Positions 27,850 through 35,822 of a DNA stretch of 64,000 nucleotides are shown piece after piece; within the stretch, counting starts at the first letter, position 1; every line of letters starts with the position of its first letter. Origin of the DNA: Parapedobacter composti (GTDB taxonomy: Bacteria; Bacteroidota; Bacteroidia; Sphingobacteriales; Sphingobacteriaceae); contig NZ_FOLL01000019.1 in assembly GCF_900112315.1 (NCBI RefSeq), positions 1-64,000 on the forward strand, in the 5' to 3' direction. The notes beneath the pieces were generated by a model, which saw only the letters and a list, made by a program, of their open reading frames with translations, made no database searches and was not told the origin of the DNA. The position numbers were made by a program, and so were the translations under genes.

Positions 27850-29430
27850 TTGAAGACATTAACATCAATTCTTTGGATGCTGCTGGTCAGCTGTGTGGTA
27901 TATGGGCAATCCACGGTTACTGGTTATGTTTATCATGATGCCAACGGCAACGGCAAGCGCGACCGCCGTGAACAGGGCGTGGCCGGCGTATCGGTGAGCA
28001 ATGGTACGCAGGTAACGGTAACGGATGCTAAGGGCCGCTACGAGCTGCCGGTAGGGCAGGACAATATCATTTTTGTCATAAAACCATCCGGCTACGCCGT
28101 GCCGGTCAATGAACTCAACCAACCCCAGTTTTATTATATCCATAAGCCCAACGGCTCGCCGCAATTGAAATATGGCGGAGTATCCCCAACTGGTCCGTTG
28201 CCTAAGTCGGTGGACTTTGCGCTAATCCAGCAGGAAGAGCCCACGGCGTTCTCCGCATTGGTGTTTGGCGACCCGCAAGCATATAATGAGCGGGAAGTCG
28301 GCTATTTTGCCAAAGGCGTGGTGGCTGAGTTAGCCGGGGTAAAGGACGTAGCATTCGGACTGAGCCTGGGCGATTTGGTGGGCGACCACTTAGTGTTGCA
28401 CAGCCCGTATGTAAAGGCAGTGGCCGAGGTAGGCATTCCCTGGTATAACCTGATGGGTAACCACGACATGGATTACGATGCTCCCGCAGATTCCCTGGCG
28501 GATGAATCGTTCGAGGCGACGTTCGGTCCTGCGAATTATGCGTTCAATTATGGCAACGCGCACTTTATCGTGCTGGATGATATTTTATATCCCGATCCCC
28601 GTGATGGCAAAGGGTATTGGGGAGGTTTCCGTAAAGACCAGCTGGATTTTGTCGAGAACAACTTGAAGTATGTGGATAAAGACAAGCTGATTGTATTGGC
28701 ATTCCACATTCCTTTGCTTCACGAAAACGAAAATGCATTCCGTAACGCCGATAGGCAGCGACTGTTTGACCTGCTGAAAGACTACCCCCATACGTTGTCA
28801 ATGTCGGCGCACACGCACTTACAGCGCCAAAATTTCTATGGCGAGGCAGATGGCTGGCGGCAGGCAAAGCCTCACCATGAATACAATGCCGGTACCACTT
28901 CCGGCGATTGGTATTCGGGTGAGCTGAACGAACAGGGGGTACCGGTCTCTACCATGCGCGATGGTACACCTAAGGGCTATGCCTTCCTCCGTATAGACGG
29001 TAACCAATATGTAATCGACTATAAAGTGGCCGGTGAATCTGCGGATAAACAGATCAAACTGTTCCATCCCAAAGTGGTAGCACAGGGACGCGGCACCCAG
29101 GCGGGGATTTTCGCCAACTTCTTCATGGGGCATGAAGGCAATACCGTGGAGTACCGCATCGACGATGACAAATGGCGGCCGATGACCTATACCGAAGCCC
29201 CAGATCCGGAATTTATGCGGCTGCTGTACCGTTGGGATACCACGGATGAATTGATGCCGGGCAGGCGTCCGTCCAATGCAGTGAACAGCACCCACCTGTG
29301 GCGGGCCAATATCCCCACCAACCTGCCCGTGGGTGAACACCGCATTGAAGTGCGGGCAACAGATATGTTTGGCCGGACGTTTACCGAGCGAAGCACTTTT
29401 CGGCTTGCAGAACCTGCGCAGTTGCCCTAA
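27850..29430 (+). CDS. Exported calcineurin-like phosphoesterase with N- and C-terminal accessory domains
   Basis: A 526-residue protein starting at TTG. The TTG start gives a good signal peptide MKTLTSILWMLLVSCVVYGQ, and the next in-frame ATG would cut it. N-terminal SdrD-B/carboxypeptidase-like beta domain (about 21-85) with the acidic loop HDANGNGKRDRREQG. Catalytic domain with FGDPQ (139-143), LGDLVGDH (173-180), GNHDMD (203-208), FHIPLLHE and SAHTHLQRQNF. A C-terminal beta domain follows, as in the Bacteroidota three-domain metallophosphatases. Predicted periplasmic or secreted phosphoesterase. A strong terminator follows. Confidence 0.9.
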   Translation: MKTLTSILWMLLVSCVVYGQSTVTGYVYHDANGNGKRDRREQGVAGVSVSNGTQVTVTDAKGRYELPVGQDNIIFVIKPSGYAVPVNELNQPQFYYIHKPNGSPQLKYGGVSPTGPLPKSVDFALIQQEEPTAFSALVFGDPQAYNEREVGYFAKGVVAELAGVKDVAFGLSLGDLVGDHLVLHSPYVKAVAEVGIPWYNLMGNHDMDYDAPADSLADESFEATFGPANYAFNYGNAHFIVLDDILYPDPRDGKGYWGGFRKDQLDFVENNLKYVDKDKLIVLAFHIPLLHENENAFRNADRQRLFDLLKDYPHTLSMSAHTHLQRQNFYGEADGWRQAKPHHEYNAGTTSGDWYSGELNEQGVPVSTMRDGTPKGYAFLRIDGNQYVIDYKVAGESADKQIKLFHPKVVAQGRGTQAGIFANFFMGHEGNTVEYRIDDDKWRPMTYTEAPDPEFMRLLYRWDTTDELMPGRRPSNAVNSTHLWRANIPTNLPVGEHRIEVRATDMFGRTFTERSTFRLAEPAQLP

Positions 29431-29465
29431 GTCAAGTTTAAAGACACTGATAATCAACCTGAGTT

Positions 29466-29502
29466 CACCCGTGCATCACCAATTGATGCCGGGTGTTTTT
29501 TT
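29466..29502 (+). terminator. Intrinsic terminator after the phosphoesterase
   Basis: Stem CACCCG-(T bulge)-GCATCA pairs with TGATGC-CGGGTG around the loop CCAAT and is followed by seven T. It stands 36 nt after the stop at 29430 and closes the plus-strand region of loci A-C. Confidence 0.85.
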
Positions 29503-29583
29503 ATCGGATTGAGCGGCGCTACGGGCGATGGTTCATAGACGTTGGTCGAGCGGACAACGGGAAAGCAACGTGGAATATAGCGT

Positions 29584-29979
29584 TCATAGAAGCGGCTTTG
29601 CCGGCCGGTTTCTGAAATATTCGATTTTATGCAGGAACATGTCTGCCATGCGGGCGGCACGCCACTTGGCATCAGCCGCTTTTTCACCGATGAAAAGCTC
29701 GTCAACCGTCTCGTTGAACAACAGCAGCCAGCGGTCAAAGTGCTGTTTGTCGACCGGTAATTTGGCATGGGGCAGGAAAGGCGCACCGCTGTAGGTGATC
29801 TCATCGAGCAATACTGTCTGCCAGAAGCGATACATTTTGTCCAGGTGCAAGGGCCAGCGGTCTTGGATAACTTCGTTGAAAATATCCTTCAACAGTTCGT
29901 CCCCACGCACCTTTTCATAGAAACGATCGACCAGCAGTTTGATGTCATTCAGTTCAATGATTTCCCTTTTGTTTTCCAT
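29584..29979 (-). CDS. Group III truncated haemoglobin-like globin
   Basis: About 131 residues from ATG 29979 (upstream in-frame starts exist, including an ATG at 29994). Features are an N-terminal IKLLVDRFYEKVRGDELLKDIF helix, DKMYRFWQTVLL, and a likely proximal haem ligand His80 within KQHFDRW. These fit the short 2-on-2 globins of group III found in proteobacteria and Bacteroidota, which bind oxygen or nitric oxide and may protect against nitrosative or peroxide stress. A canonical promoter lies at 30019-30049, so the long upstream extension to 30042 is not translated. Single gene, convergent with the phosphoesterase. Confidence 0.85.
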   Translation of the reverse strand: MENKREIIELNDIKLLVDRFYEKVRGDELLKDIFNEVIQDRWPLHLDKMYRFWQTVLLDEITYSGAPFLPHAKLPVDKQHFDRWLLLFNETVDELFIGEKAADAKWRAARMADMFLHKIEYFRNRPAKPLL

Positions 29980-30018
29980 CAGCGGATGCATTATGCACGA
30001 TAGCGTTCCTGCTTCACA

Positions 30019-30049
30019 CAAAGGTACGGAAAAGGGCAGCAAAAACCAA
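30019..30049 (-). promoter_or_regulatory. Promoter of the globin gene (-33 and -7)
   Basis: Read on the minus strand: TTG (30049-30047), a 20-nt spacer and a perfect TACCTTTG (30026-30019). It sits in the short space between the DUF4256 gene end and the globin, giving the globin its own transcript. Confidence 0.65.
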
Positions 30050-30054
30050 CCGGT

Positions 30055-30630
30055 TCAGATCCGCAGAGACCCCCGGAATCCCCTGGCGCCGTAGTAAGAC
30101 TCCGCTCCGTTGTGGTAAACGAAAACGTGGCCGAACCGCCAGTCTCCAAAGATGGCACCACCCAGTTCACGGATATCGGACGGCGTTTTCAGCCAGCTGG
30201 AAGTCTTTGTGTCGAATTTTCCAAATTGTTGCAGCTCCCGGTATTGGGCTTCCGTTAGAATATCGATGCCCATTTCGGCGGCCATGCCGAGTGCACTGTT
30301 TTTTGGTTTGTGTTCTTTTCTTGACTCCCGTGCATCTTCATCATAACAGACACTCCGGCGGCCCTTGGGGCTTTCGGGCGAACAATCGTAGAAAATGTAT
30401 TGGTTTGTCTGGTTATCATACCCTATCACATCCGGTTCGCCACCGGTTACTTCCATCTGGTGAAGCGACCATAGTTTTTGGGGCTTAGCATGCAGTGTTG
30501 CCTGTACGTCGTCCCATTCCAGCCCTTTATGGCGGTTCATGTTTTTCTCAAAGCGGTTTTTCAGTACGTTGAGCAAGTCTTCCCGTTCTTGGGGTAATAA
30601 TTCCCTTTCATTGTTATTCATGATAGTCAT
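30055..30630 (-). CDS. DUF4256 domain protein
   Basis: A 191-residue soluble protein that spans the whole DUF4256 family: LEWDDVQATLHAKPQKLWSLHQMEVTGGEPDVIGYD, FYDCSPESPKGRRSVCYDEDAR, MGIDILTEAQYRELQQFGKFDTKTSSWLKTP, and a C-terminal VFVYHNGAESYYGARGFRG. Function is unknown. It lies 25 nt behind the DoxX gene as the last member of the ArsR-SRPBCC-DoxX operon, an arrangement that points to a shared stress or metabolite response. Confidence 0.85.
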   Translation of the reverse strand: MTIMNNNERELLPQEREDLLNVLKNRFEKNMNRHKGLEWDDVQATLHAKPQKLWSLHQMEVTGGEPDVIGYDNQTNQYIFYDCSPESPKGRRSVCYDEDARESRKEHKPKNSALGMAAEMGIDILTEAQYRELQQFGKFDTKTSSWLKTPSDIRELGGAIFGDWRFGHVFVYHNGAESYYGARGFRGSLRI

Positions 30631-30655
30631 ACGTTATGCTTGTGGGATAAATTAG

Positions 30656-31060
30656 TCAAAAAACGTTGGCACTTTCGGCGGATGTTTTACCGGGGAGCAG
30701 CTTCCTGTCGGCGGGCCTTAAATACCATGAAAGTACCGTCAGCACCAGCAGCAACAAGGGGCCGGAAAGCGTTGCGGTGGAAGGCCCCGACACGAGGTAC
30801 GAATACACCGCTCCAGACATCGCGAAGAAGAAGCCGGCATAAGCCCATTCCTTCAATAATGGGGACCCCGGGATAAGCACGGCGATAACGCCCAGTAGTT
30901 TCCAGATACCGAGGATAGTCAGAAAATAGACCGGATAACCCAGTTCCGTGATGGCCTGTACCTCTTCGTCCATCCGGATTAATTGTACGATTCCCGTTGA
31001 TAGCATCCCTAACGATAACCAGACCGTAACAATCCAATAGCTGATTTTTTTTCGTTTCAT
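30656..31060 (-). CDS. DoxX-like small integral membrane protein
   Basis: A 134-residue protein with four predicted transmembrane helices (YWIVTVWLSLGMLSTGIVQL; VYFLTILGIWKLLGVIAVLI; WAYAGFFFAMSGAVYSYLV; LSGPLLLLVLTVLSWYL). The pattern MDEEVQAITELGYPVYFL...PGSPLLKEWAYAGFFF is typical of the DoxX-like group in Bacteroidota. Biochemical role unclear. It is 4 nt downstream of the SRPBCC gene in one operon. Confidence 0.85.
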   Translation of the reverse strand: MKRKKISYWIVTVWLSLGMLSTGIVQLIRMDEEVQAITELGYPVYFLTILGIWKLLGVIAVLIPGSPLLKEWAYAGFFFAMSGAVYSYLVSGPSTATLSGPLLLLVLTVLSWYLRPADRKLLPGKTSAESANVF

Positions 31061-31064
31061 GACG

Positions 31065-31544
31065 TTATTTTAGTTTGTTGGCAATTTCCTGTAGTCGGTT
31101 ATGCGCCATATTCAGGCCCTGTGCAAAGGGAAGCTGCAGCAGTTGGTCCCGGAATTCCGCTGATTTGAATACGATATGCATCGTAAGCTTACTGGTGTCG
31201 TCCGTCAAAGCCTCAAACTCCAGGAACTCCAATTGCACCGGGAAGGGCGTACCCTCCATCTCAAATGTGCGGGTGATTCGCTGGTTCGGCACAAACTCAT
31301 GGATAACCCCATTGGCCCGGAAAACCACATTTCCTCGGGGATCCGACGTTTCGAACCGCCAGCTGCCGTGCGCTCTGCTTTCCAGCACCAATACCTTTGT
31401 GCCCATCCATTGTTCAACGATTTCGGGTACTATATAGGCCTTGAAAAGTAATCTGACCGGTAGGTCAAATTCCCGGGTTATAATCAATTCCTGTTTGCCT
31501 TCTTCGGCATTGACTTTTGTCTTCCGTTCCATAGGGTTTGTCAT
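31065..31544 (-). CDS. SRPBCC (AHSA1-like) domain protein
   Basis: A 159-residue protein of the START/Bet v 1-like superfamily: [27 protein letters not shown], then [40 protein letters not shown]. These proteins hold hydrophobic ligands in a helix-grip cavity. The gene overlaps the upstream arsR by 4 nt (ATGA), so translation is coupled. The ArsR-SRPBCC pair is a common two-gene unit, but its ligand is usually not known. Confidence 0.85.
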   Translation of the reverse strand: MTNPMERKTKVNAEEGKQELIITREFDLPVRLLFKAYIVPEIVEQWMGTKVLVLESRAHGSWRFETSDPRGNVVFRANGVIHEFVPNQRITRTFEMEGTPFPVQLEFLEFEALTDDTSKLTMHIVFKSAEFRDQLLQLPFAQGLNMAHNRLQEIANKLK

Positions 31545-31855
31545 TTATATTGCTTCATTATGGCCTCCAGTTTGTTGAACCTGTCGTCCCAAAGCTCGCG
31601 GAAAGGCTCAATAAAATCCGCAATTTCTTTAATCTTTTTGGGGTTCAAGTGGTAATAAATCTCCCTGCCGTTTTGCTCCTTCTCCAGCAATTCGCATTCG
31701 GTGAGTATCTGCAGGTGTTTGGAAACGGTGGGCCGTGCGGTATCGAAGTTAGACGCGATGGCTCCGGCGGTCATGGACTGCGAAGCCACCAGCAGCAATA
31801 TTGCCCTTCTCGTCGGATCGGCAATGGCTTGGAATACGTCCCGTCTTAAATTCAT
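31541..31855 (-). CDS. ArsR-family winged-helix repressor (autorepressor type)
   Basis: A 104-residue regulator with the classic ArsR/SdpR layout: [64 protein letters not shown]. There is no obvious metal-binding cysteine motif, so it may sense an organic signal or act as an autorepressor. Two 16-bp palindromes in its own promoter are evident candidate operators. It is the first gene of a four-gene operon with SRPBCC, DoxX and DUF4256. Confidence 0.9.
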   Translation of the reverse strand: MNLRRDVFQAIADPTRRAILLLVASQSMTAGAIASNFDTARPTVSKHLQILTECELLEKEQNGREIYYHLNPKKIKEIADFIEPFRELWDDRFNKLEAIMKQYK

Positions 31856-31858
31856 TTC

Positions 31859-31874
31859 GTAGCTATTTGGCTAC
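31859..31874. promoter_or_regulatory. Candidate ArsR operator 1
   Basis: GTAGCTATTTGGCTAC has 5-bp palindromic arms GTAGC / GCTAC around 6 nt. It lies between the -7 box and the arsR start codon (4 nt from the ATG), so binding would block initiation. It matches operator 2 at 13 of 16 positions. Confidence 0.7.
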
Positions 31875-31904
31875 AAATATATGTGTAGTTATTCGACTAC
31901 GCAA
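31874..31904 (-). promoter_or_regulatory. Promoter of the arsR operon (-33 and -7)
   Basis: Minus strand: TTG (31904-31902), a 20-nt spacer and a perfect TATATTTG (31881-31874). Operator 2 fills the spacer and operator 1 follows the -7 box directly. Confidence 0.7.
31885..31900. promoter_or_regulatory. Candidate ArsR operator 2
   Basis: GTAGTTATTCGACTAC has 5-bp palindromic arms GTAGT / ACTAC around 6 nt. It sits between the -33 and -7 elements, 26 bp centre to centre from operator 1, which suits two dimers binding on roughly the same DNA face. Confidence 0.7.
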
Positions 31905-31928
31905 CACTAACGAAAAAAAAAATAAAAA

Positions 31929-32540
31929 TTAGATCAACTTTTGTTCAAGAGCCATCTTTACCAGTACCGCGGTATTCCGTGCCCCCAGTTTCAGTAACAG
32001 ATTTTTGCGGTAACCTTTGATGGTTTCGGGACTTAAAAAGATTTTCTCAGCAATTTCGGCATTGGTCAACCCTTCGGTTACCAGACGCAGGAGCTCACGT
32101 TCGCGCGGGCTCAACCAGATGTTTTTTTCCTGCGGCCGTTTCATCAGCAGATCAATTTCATGGCAGAGGAAGGTCTCTCCGGCAGCAACGGCTTGGATTC
32201 CGGCCAGCACCTCGTCGGCCATGGCATTCTTTATCAAATAGCCCGATGCGCCGTTGTCCAGCATCTGCCGTACAACGGTGTATTCGTTGTGCGTGGTCAG
32301 GGCCAGTATCTTCATGCCGGGAACCTGCGTTTTCAGCTCCTTGCACAGGTCGATGCCGCTACCATCCGGCAAGCCCACGTCCAGCAGCACGACATCCGGT
32401 TTCCAGAAACCGATGGAAAGGCGGCATGCCGCCGCGCTGTGCGCCACGCCGGCAACGGTGGCTATGCCCGACTCAGCAATCAGTCCCTGGAGCCCCTCGG
32501 TCAATATCTTATGGTCGTCAACTATCGCTACTTTTATCAT
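31929..32540 (-). CDS. LuxR/NarL-type response regulator
   Basis: A 203-residue regulator. The receiver domain has the acidic pair DD (8-9), phospho-acceptor Asp54 in VVLLDVGLPDGSG, and the conserved switch threonine and lysine regions (LALTTHNEYTV, GYLIKNA). The C-terminal LuxR helix-turn-helix is LSPRERELLRLVTEGLTNAEIAEKIFLSPETIKGYRKNLLLKLG. It overlaps the kinase gene by 23 bp. The likely target is the divergent promoter region 34507-34582, inferred from its palindrome. Confidence 0.92.
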   Translation of the reverse strand: MIKVAIVDDHKILTEGLQGLIAESGIATVAGVAHSAAACRLSIGFWKPDVVLLDVGLPDGSGIDLCKELKTQVPGMKILALTTHNEYTVVRQMLDNGASGYLIKNAMADEVLAGIQAVAAGETFLCHEIDLLMKRPQEKNIWLSPRERELLRLVTEGLTNAEIAEKIFLSPETIKGYRKNLLLKLGARNTAVLVKMALEQKLI

Positions 32541-34503
32541 CTTGTTCGTTTGTTGTGAGTTCCAGCTCCACGTGGATTTCAGTACCTTGTTTCGAAGAAT
32601 AAATGTTCATTGTCCCTTGAAAAGCGGTCACTCGTTGCCGGATGTTCTGCAGCCCCGTGCCTTCGGTTACGGTGCCGGGATCGAAGCCGACGCCATCATC
32701 CTGCACGGTAAACGATATCCGGTTTGGTTCTTGCACCAGCTGTACATTAATGCGGGTAGCCCGCGCGTGCTTGAGCGCATTATTGACCAGCTCATGAATG
32801 CAGCGGTAGACCAGGATTTCCAGCTTTTCCGGCAACCGCGCTTCATTCCCGAAATAGTGGAAGTCGACGGTTGGAATGGCCTCACAGAAGTCTGATAACG
32901 ACGCTTTCAGCCCGTAGCGTACCAGCGATTCCGGCATCATATGATGGGCAATGCGGCGCAGCTCCCGGATGGAATCGTCCAGCATGCCCAGCGCCTTTTG
33001 GAAGCGCGATACTTCGACTGCTTCCAGCACCCCGCCACTTTTCATTTGCGGCAGGGTGAATTTGACGACAGACAACATGCTGCCCAGCCCGTCGTGCAAA
33101 TCCCTTGCCAGCCGGCTGCGTTCGGCCGCTTCGCCGTCCAATGCCGCCTGCACCGCAATCAGCTGTTTTTCCTGCTGCAAGCGCATGGTTTCCTGTTCGG
33201 CCAGCTTCTGCCGGCTAACGGCGAGTCGGTACCGGAGGGCCGCAAACGCCAAGGCTAAGACGAAGATGATGCTGCCAGCCACGCCCAGCCATGTATAGAG
33301 CCGACGTTGTTTTTCAAGCGTCTCGATTTTCAGTTCTTTCTTTTCTGTTTCGTATTTCACTTCCATCGCCGACAGCGCCTGCTGGTAGGTTTCGGTGGCA
33401 TACCGATCCATCACTTCGCGGTAGCGATCCAGGTAGTTTGCCGTGAAATCGGGCTGCCCGAGGTAAGCGTGAGCCCGCGTCAGGTTGGCGTACACGTTCC
33501 TCAGAACGTTGATGTTGGTTGAGTCATGCTCCAGCACTTGCCGGGCTGTCGTTGCAGATTGCGCATATTGCTCCTGATGGTAGTGGATATTGGATACGAT
33601 AATCAATGCATGGGCGATGAGGCTGGGAAACCCAAGGTCCTCCGCCTGCCGTAAAGCCGCTTCAGCGATGGGCATGGCCGCTGAGAAATCATCATGGTAA
33701 TAATGTACTTTGGCCACGGTCTGCAAGGCCATGTTTTCACTGAACTTATTGCCCGTTTCCTGGTATAGCCTTACCGCCTCTTGTGCATAATGCAACGACT
33801 GCAGCTTATCCGTTCCCTTATACAAATGGATATCGCTCAGCGAGGTGTATACGCTGGCCAGCCCTTCCTGATCACCGGTCTGCTCGGCCAGTTTTTGCGC
33901 TTTCTCAAAGTAACGCATGGCGTGGTCATAATTGATCATGACCTGGTAAACGCCGCCAATGTTGGAATACAACTTGCCCAGCTCCCTTGGGCTATCTTGC
34001 TGCTCAAAGTAAGCTGCGGCCTTCAAATAGTTGTCCAGCGCTTCGTTGTACAGGCCCTGTACTTTGTATAGGTTGCCGTAGGCCGAATGGACCACGGCTT
34101 CCAGCCTATCGTCGCCAATCCGCTGTATGATGGGAATCGCCTTATCCAGATGGATGGCCGCCGAATCATAAACCGACCCCATGTAATACGCCACGCCCAT
34201 ATTGCGGTGAAAGACGGCTACCATCCGGTCGTCTCCGGTTCGTTTGGCGAGCGCCAGCCCTTGCGCGCTGAAATCGACCGATTTCCGCATGTCGCTGTCC
34301 ATGTTGGCCCAGCTCAGATCATCGTATATCGTTATCTTTTCCGCATCGGTCAGCTTACCTTTCTTTATTTCCCGTTCCAGGGAGTCCGCTGGCTGGCCTG
34401 CTGCCAGTGGCAAAAAGGTGAAACAAAAGAAGGGTACGAGTATCCATGCCCGCCGGTCAATGGCTCGGTTAAGCATTCTATTCATAGCGGTTAATTTTTC
34501 CAT
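32518..34503 (-). CDS. Sensor histidine kinase with periplasmic TPR repeats
   Basis: About 661 residues from ATG 34503. A longer reading to 34617 is rejected because it runs through the promoter; ATG 34485 is also possible. Order: signal or membrane segment (WILVPFFCFTFLPLAAGQ), several TPR-like repeats (YDSAAIHLDKAIPIIQRIGDD, YNEALDNYLKAAAYFEQQ, YDHAMRYFEKAQKLAEQTGD), a coiled linker, one transmembrane helix (LYTWLGVAGSIIFVLALAFAAL), and a HisKA_3 kinase core with ERSRLARDLHDGLGSML, ELVNNALKHA and DDGVGFDPG. Such kinases phosphorylate NarL-type regulators, here the overlapping downstream gene. Stimulus unknown. Confidence 0.9.
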   Translation of the reverse strand: MEKLTAMNRMLNRAIDRRAWILVPFFCFTFLPLAAGQPADSLEREIKKGKLTDAEKITIYDDLSWANMDSDMRKSVDFSAQGLALAKRTGDDRMVAVFHRNMGVAYYMGSVYDSAAIHLDKAIPIIQRIGDDRLEAVVHSAYGNLYKVQGLYNEALDNYLKAAAYFEQQDSPRELGKLYSNIGGVYQVMINYDHAMRYFEKAQKLAEQTGDQEGLASVYTSLSDIHLYKGTDKLQSLHYAQEAVRLYQETGNKFSENMALQTVAKVHYYHDDFSAAMPIAEAALRQAEDLGFPSLIAHALIIVSNIHYHQEQYAQSATTARQVLEHDSTNINVLRNVYANLTRAHAYLGQPDFTANYLDRYREVMDRYATETYQQALSAMEVKYETEKKELKIETLEKQRRLYTWLGVAGSIIFVLALAFAALRYRLAVSRQKLAEQETMRLQQEKQLIAVQAALDGEAAERSRLARDLHDGLGSMLSVVKFTLPQMKSGGVLEAVEVSRFQKALGMLDDSIRELRRIAHHMMPESLVRYGLKASLSDFCEAIPTVDFHYFGNEARLPEKLEILVYRCIHELVNNALKHARATRINVQLVQEPNRISFTVQDDGVGFDPGTVTEGTGLQNIRQRVTAFQGTMNIYSSKQGTEIHVELELTTNEQDDKSSDS

Positions 34504-34506
34504 AGA

Positions 34507-34514
34507 CAAAAGTA
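34507..34514 (-). promoter_or_regulatory. -7 box for the histidine kinase operon
   Basis: Minus strand TACTTTTG, a perfect TAnnTTTG, ends 3 nt before ATG 34503. The mRNA would be leaderless for that ATG, or start about 17 nt before the alternative ATG at 34485. Confidence 0.5.
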
Positions 34515-34536
34515 CTTTCCGGTCGCGGTGATAAAA

Positions 34537-34553
34537 ACCCCCTTTAGGGGGGT
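34537..34553. promoter_or_regulatory. Palindrome between divergent promoters, candidate response-regulator site
   Basis: ACCCCC-TTTA-GGGGG(G)T is a GC-rich inverted repeat in an AT-rich stretch, centred near 34545. It lies about 31-34 bp from both -7 boxes (34514 and 34575), near -45 relative to each expected start, where an activator would normally bind. Confidence 0.5.
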
Positions 34554-34574
34554 GTTTGCAGTTTGCTGCCGCGC

Positions 34575-34582
34575 TACCTTTG
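34575..34582 (+). promoter_or_regulatory. -7 box for the beta-helix lipoprotein gene
   Basis: TACCTTTG, a perfect TAnnTTTG, 64 nt before ATG 34647. A TTTG at 34555-34558 could serve as the -33, though the 16-nt spacer is slightly short. Confidence 0.5.
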
Positions 34583-34646
34583 GCCTGTCGGACCAAACTG
34601 ATGGTTTGATGGCTCAAGTATAATGGATTTTTAAATAACTCAAGCT

Positions 34647-35801
34647 ATGAAAACAACGCACATTAAAAAAGCCGGCAATAGCGATGCTATCCGGGAGCTG
34701 AAAACGTTAATGGCTGCATTCCTGGCCCTGGTCTTATCACTGGTGTCTTGTAAGAAAAACGACATTCAACCTGATGAAGATGACACCGCATTGCAGCATT
34801 GCGATGTGGTGATGGTAGAAAGCAACATCACCGAGCCCACCGTCTGGAGCAGGGGTCATGTATACGTCATCGTGGGACGGAATATCTCCGTGCGGGCGCC
34901 TTTGACGATTGAGCCTGGTGTTACCGTCAAGCTTAAAGACGCCCGGCTGGATGTCATCGACGGCAACATCATTGCAGAGGGAACCGCCAATCAGCGCATC
35001 GTGTTCACATCGTTCGCGGACGACCGCTACTGTGGCGATTCCAACGGCGATGGTGCGGCCACCAAAGCGGAAAAAGGGGACTGGCGGGGAATCAATATTA
35101 CCGGAGGCACCAACAACAGCTTTCTGTTTTGCGATTTCTTCTATGCGGGGCAGAACTCCGGTGGGTACTATAACGCCGTGAAGATAGGAGGGACGGCGGC
35201 TTCCTTCACCTTTGATCACTGCCGGTTTGCCCATACCTTCTCCAACATCGCTGCGTCATTTCATAATTCCACGGCGTTTTATGCGGGCGGCCTGATGGTC
35301 GACCCAACGGTATCTAAATTTACCAATAACGCTTTTTATGACAATGGTAAACCTCTTTATATGAGCATCCGGTATACGCTGGATCCCAGCAATGTATTTC
35401 ACAATCCCGACAATCCGTCTGAAACCAATACGCTCAATGGTATTTATGTAACAGACGGAAGTGCCGCAAACGGTACGGCATCCTGGCTTCATACCGAAGT
35501 GCCATACGTGGTTAGTGAATGGATACAGACCTATAACGAAAAAATTATCATCGTTGGACCGGGTGTCGTGGTCAAGTTCATAGGTACAAGCTCCGGCATA
35601 TCCCGGCATGATGCCCGGAATGTACAGTTCCATTCCACGTCCATATTCACCTCGATCAAAGATGACGCCCATGGGGGCGATACCAATGGCGATGGCAATG
35701 CCACGGTTCCAGCGGCCGGCGATTGGCGGGGACTGTATAACTCCTATGTGGGCGATCGTTTTTACGAACAGGGACCGAATATTCTGTATGCTGCTAATTA
35801 G
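34647..35801 (+). CDS. Predicted beta-helix surface lipoprotein with Asp-rich loops
   Basis: A 384-residue lipoprotein (lipobox SLVSC, Cys35, after a long n-region). The body is strand-rich with turns typical of right-handed parallel beta-helix proteins (LTIEPGVTVKLKDARLDVIDGNIIAEG, RIVFTSFADD). Two copies of a calcium-loop-like motif, DSNGDG (131-136) and DTNGDG (about 345-350), are each followed by GDWRG. No catalytic residues are evident. It may bind a polymer or mineral surface, which is a guess. It is divergent from the two-component system and 21 nt upstream of a small outer-membrane protein gene, probably its operon partner. Confidence 0.75.
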   Translation: MKTTHIKKAGNSDAIRELKTLMAAFLALVLSLVSCKKNDIQPDEDDTALQHCDVVMVESNITEPTVWSRGHVYVIVGRNISVRAPLTIEPGVTVKLKDARLDVIDGNIIAEGTANQRIVFTSFADDRYCGDSNGDGAATKAEKGDWRGINITGGTNNSFLFCDFFYAGQNSGGYYNAVKIGGTAASFTFDHCRFAHTFSNIAASFHNSTAFYAGGLMVDPTVSKFTNNAFYDNGKPLYMSIRYTLDPSNVFHNPDNPSETNTLNGIYVTDGSAANGTASWLHTEVPYVVSEWIQTYNEKIIIVGPGVVVKFIGTSSGISRHDARNVQFHSTSIFTSIKDDAHGGDTNGDGNATVPAAGDWRGLYNSYVGDRFYEQGPNILYAAN

Positions 35802-35822
35802 AGATAAATAAATAACCCAAAA

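Noticed and set aside
34504..34617. Longer N-terminus of the histidine kinase
   Set aside because: The extension reads through the palindrome and both divergent promoter boxes. It also pushes the signal segment far from the N-terminus.
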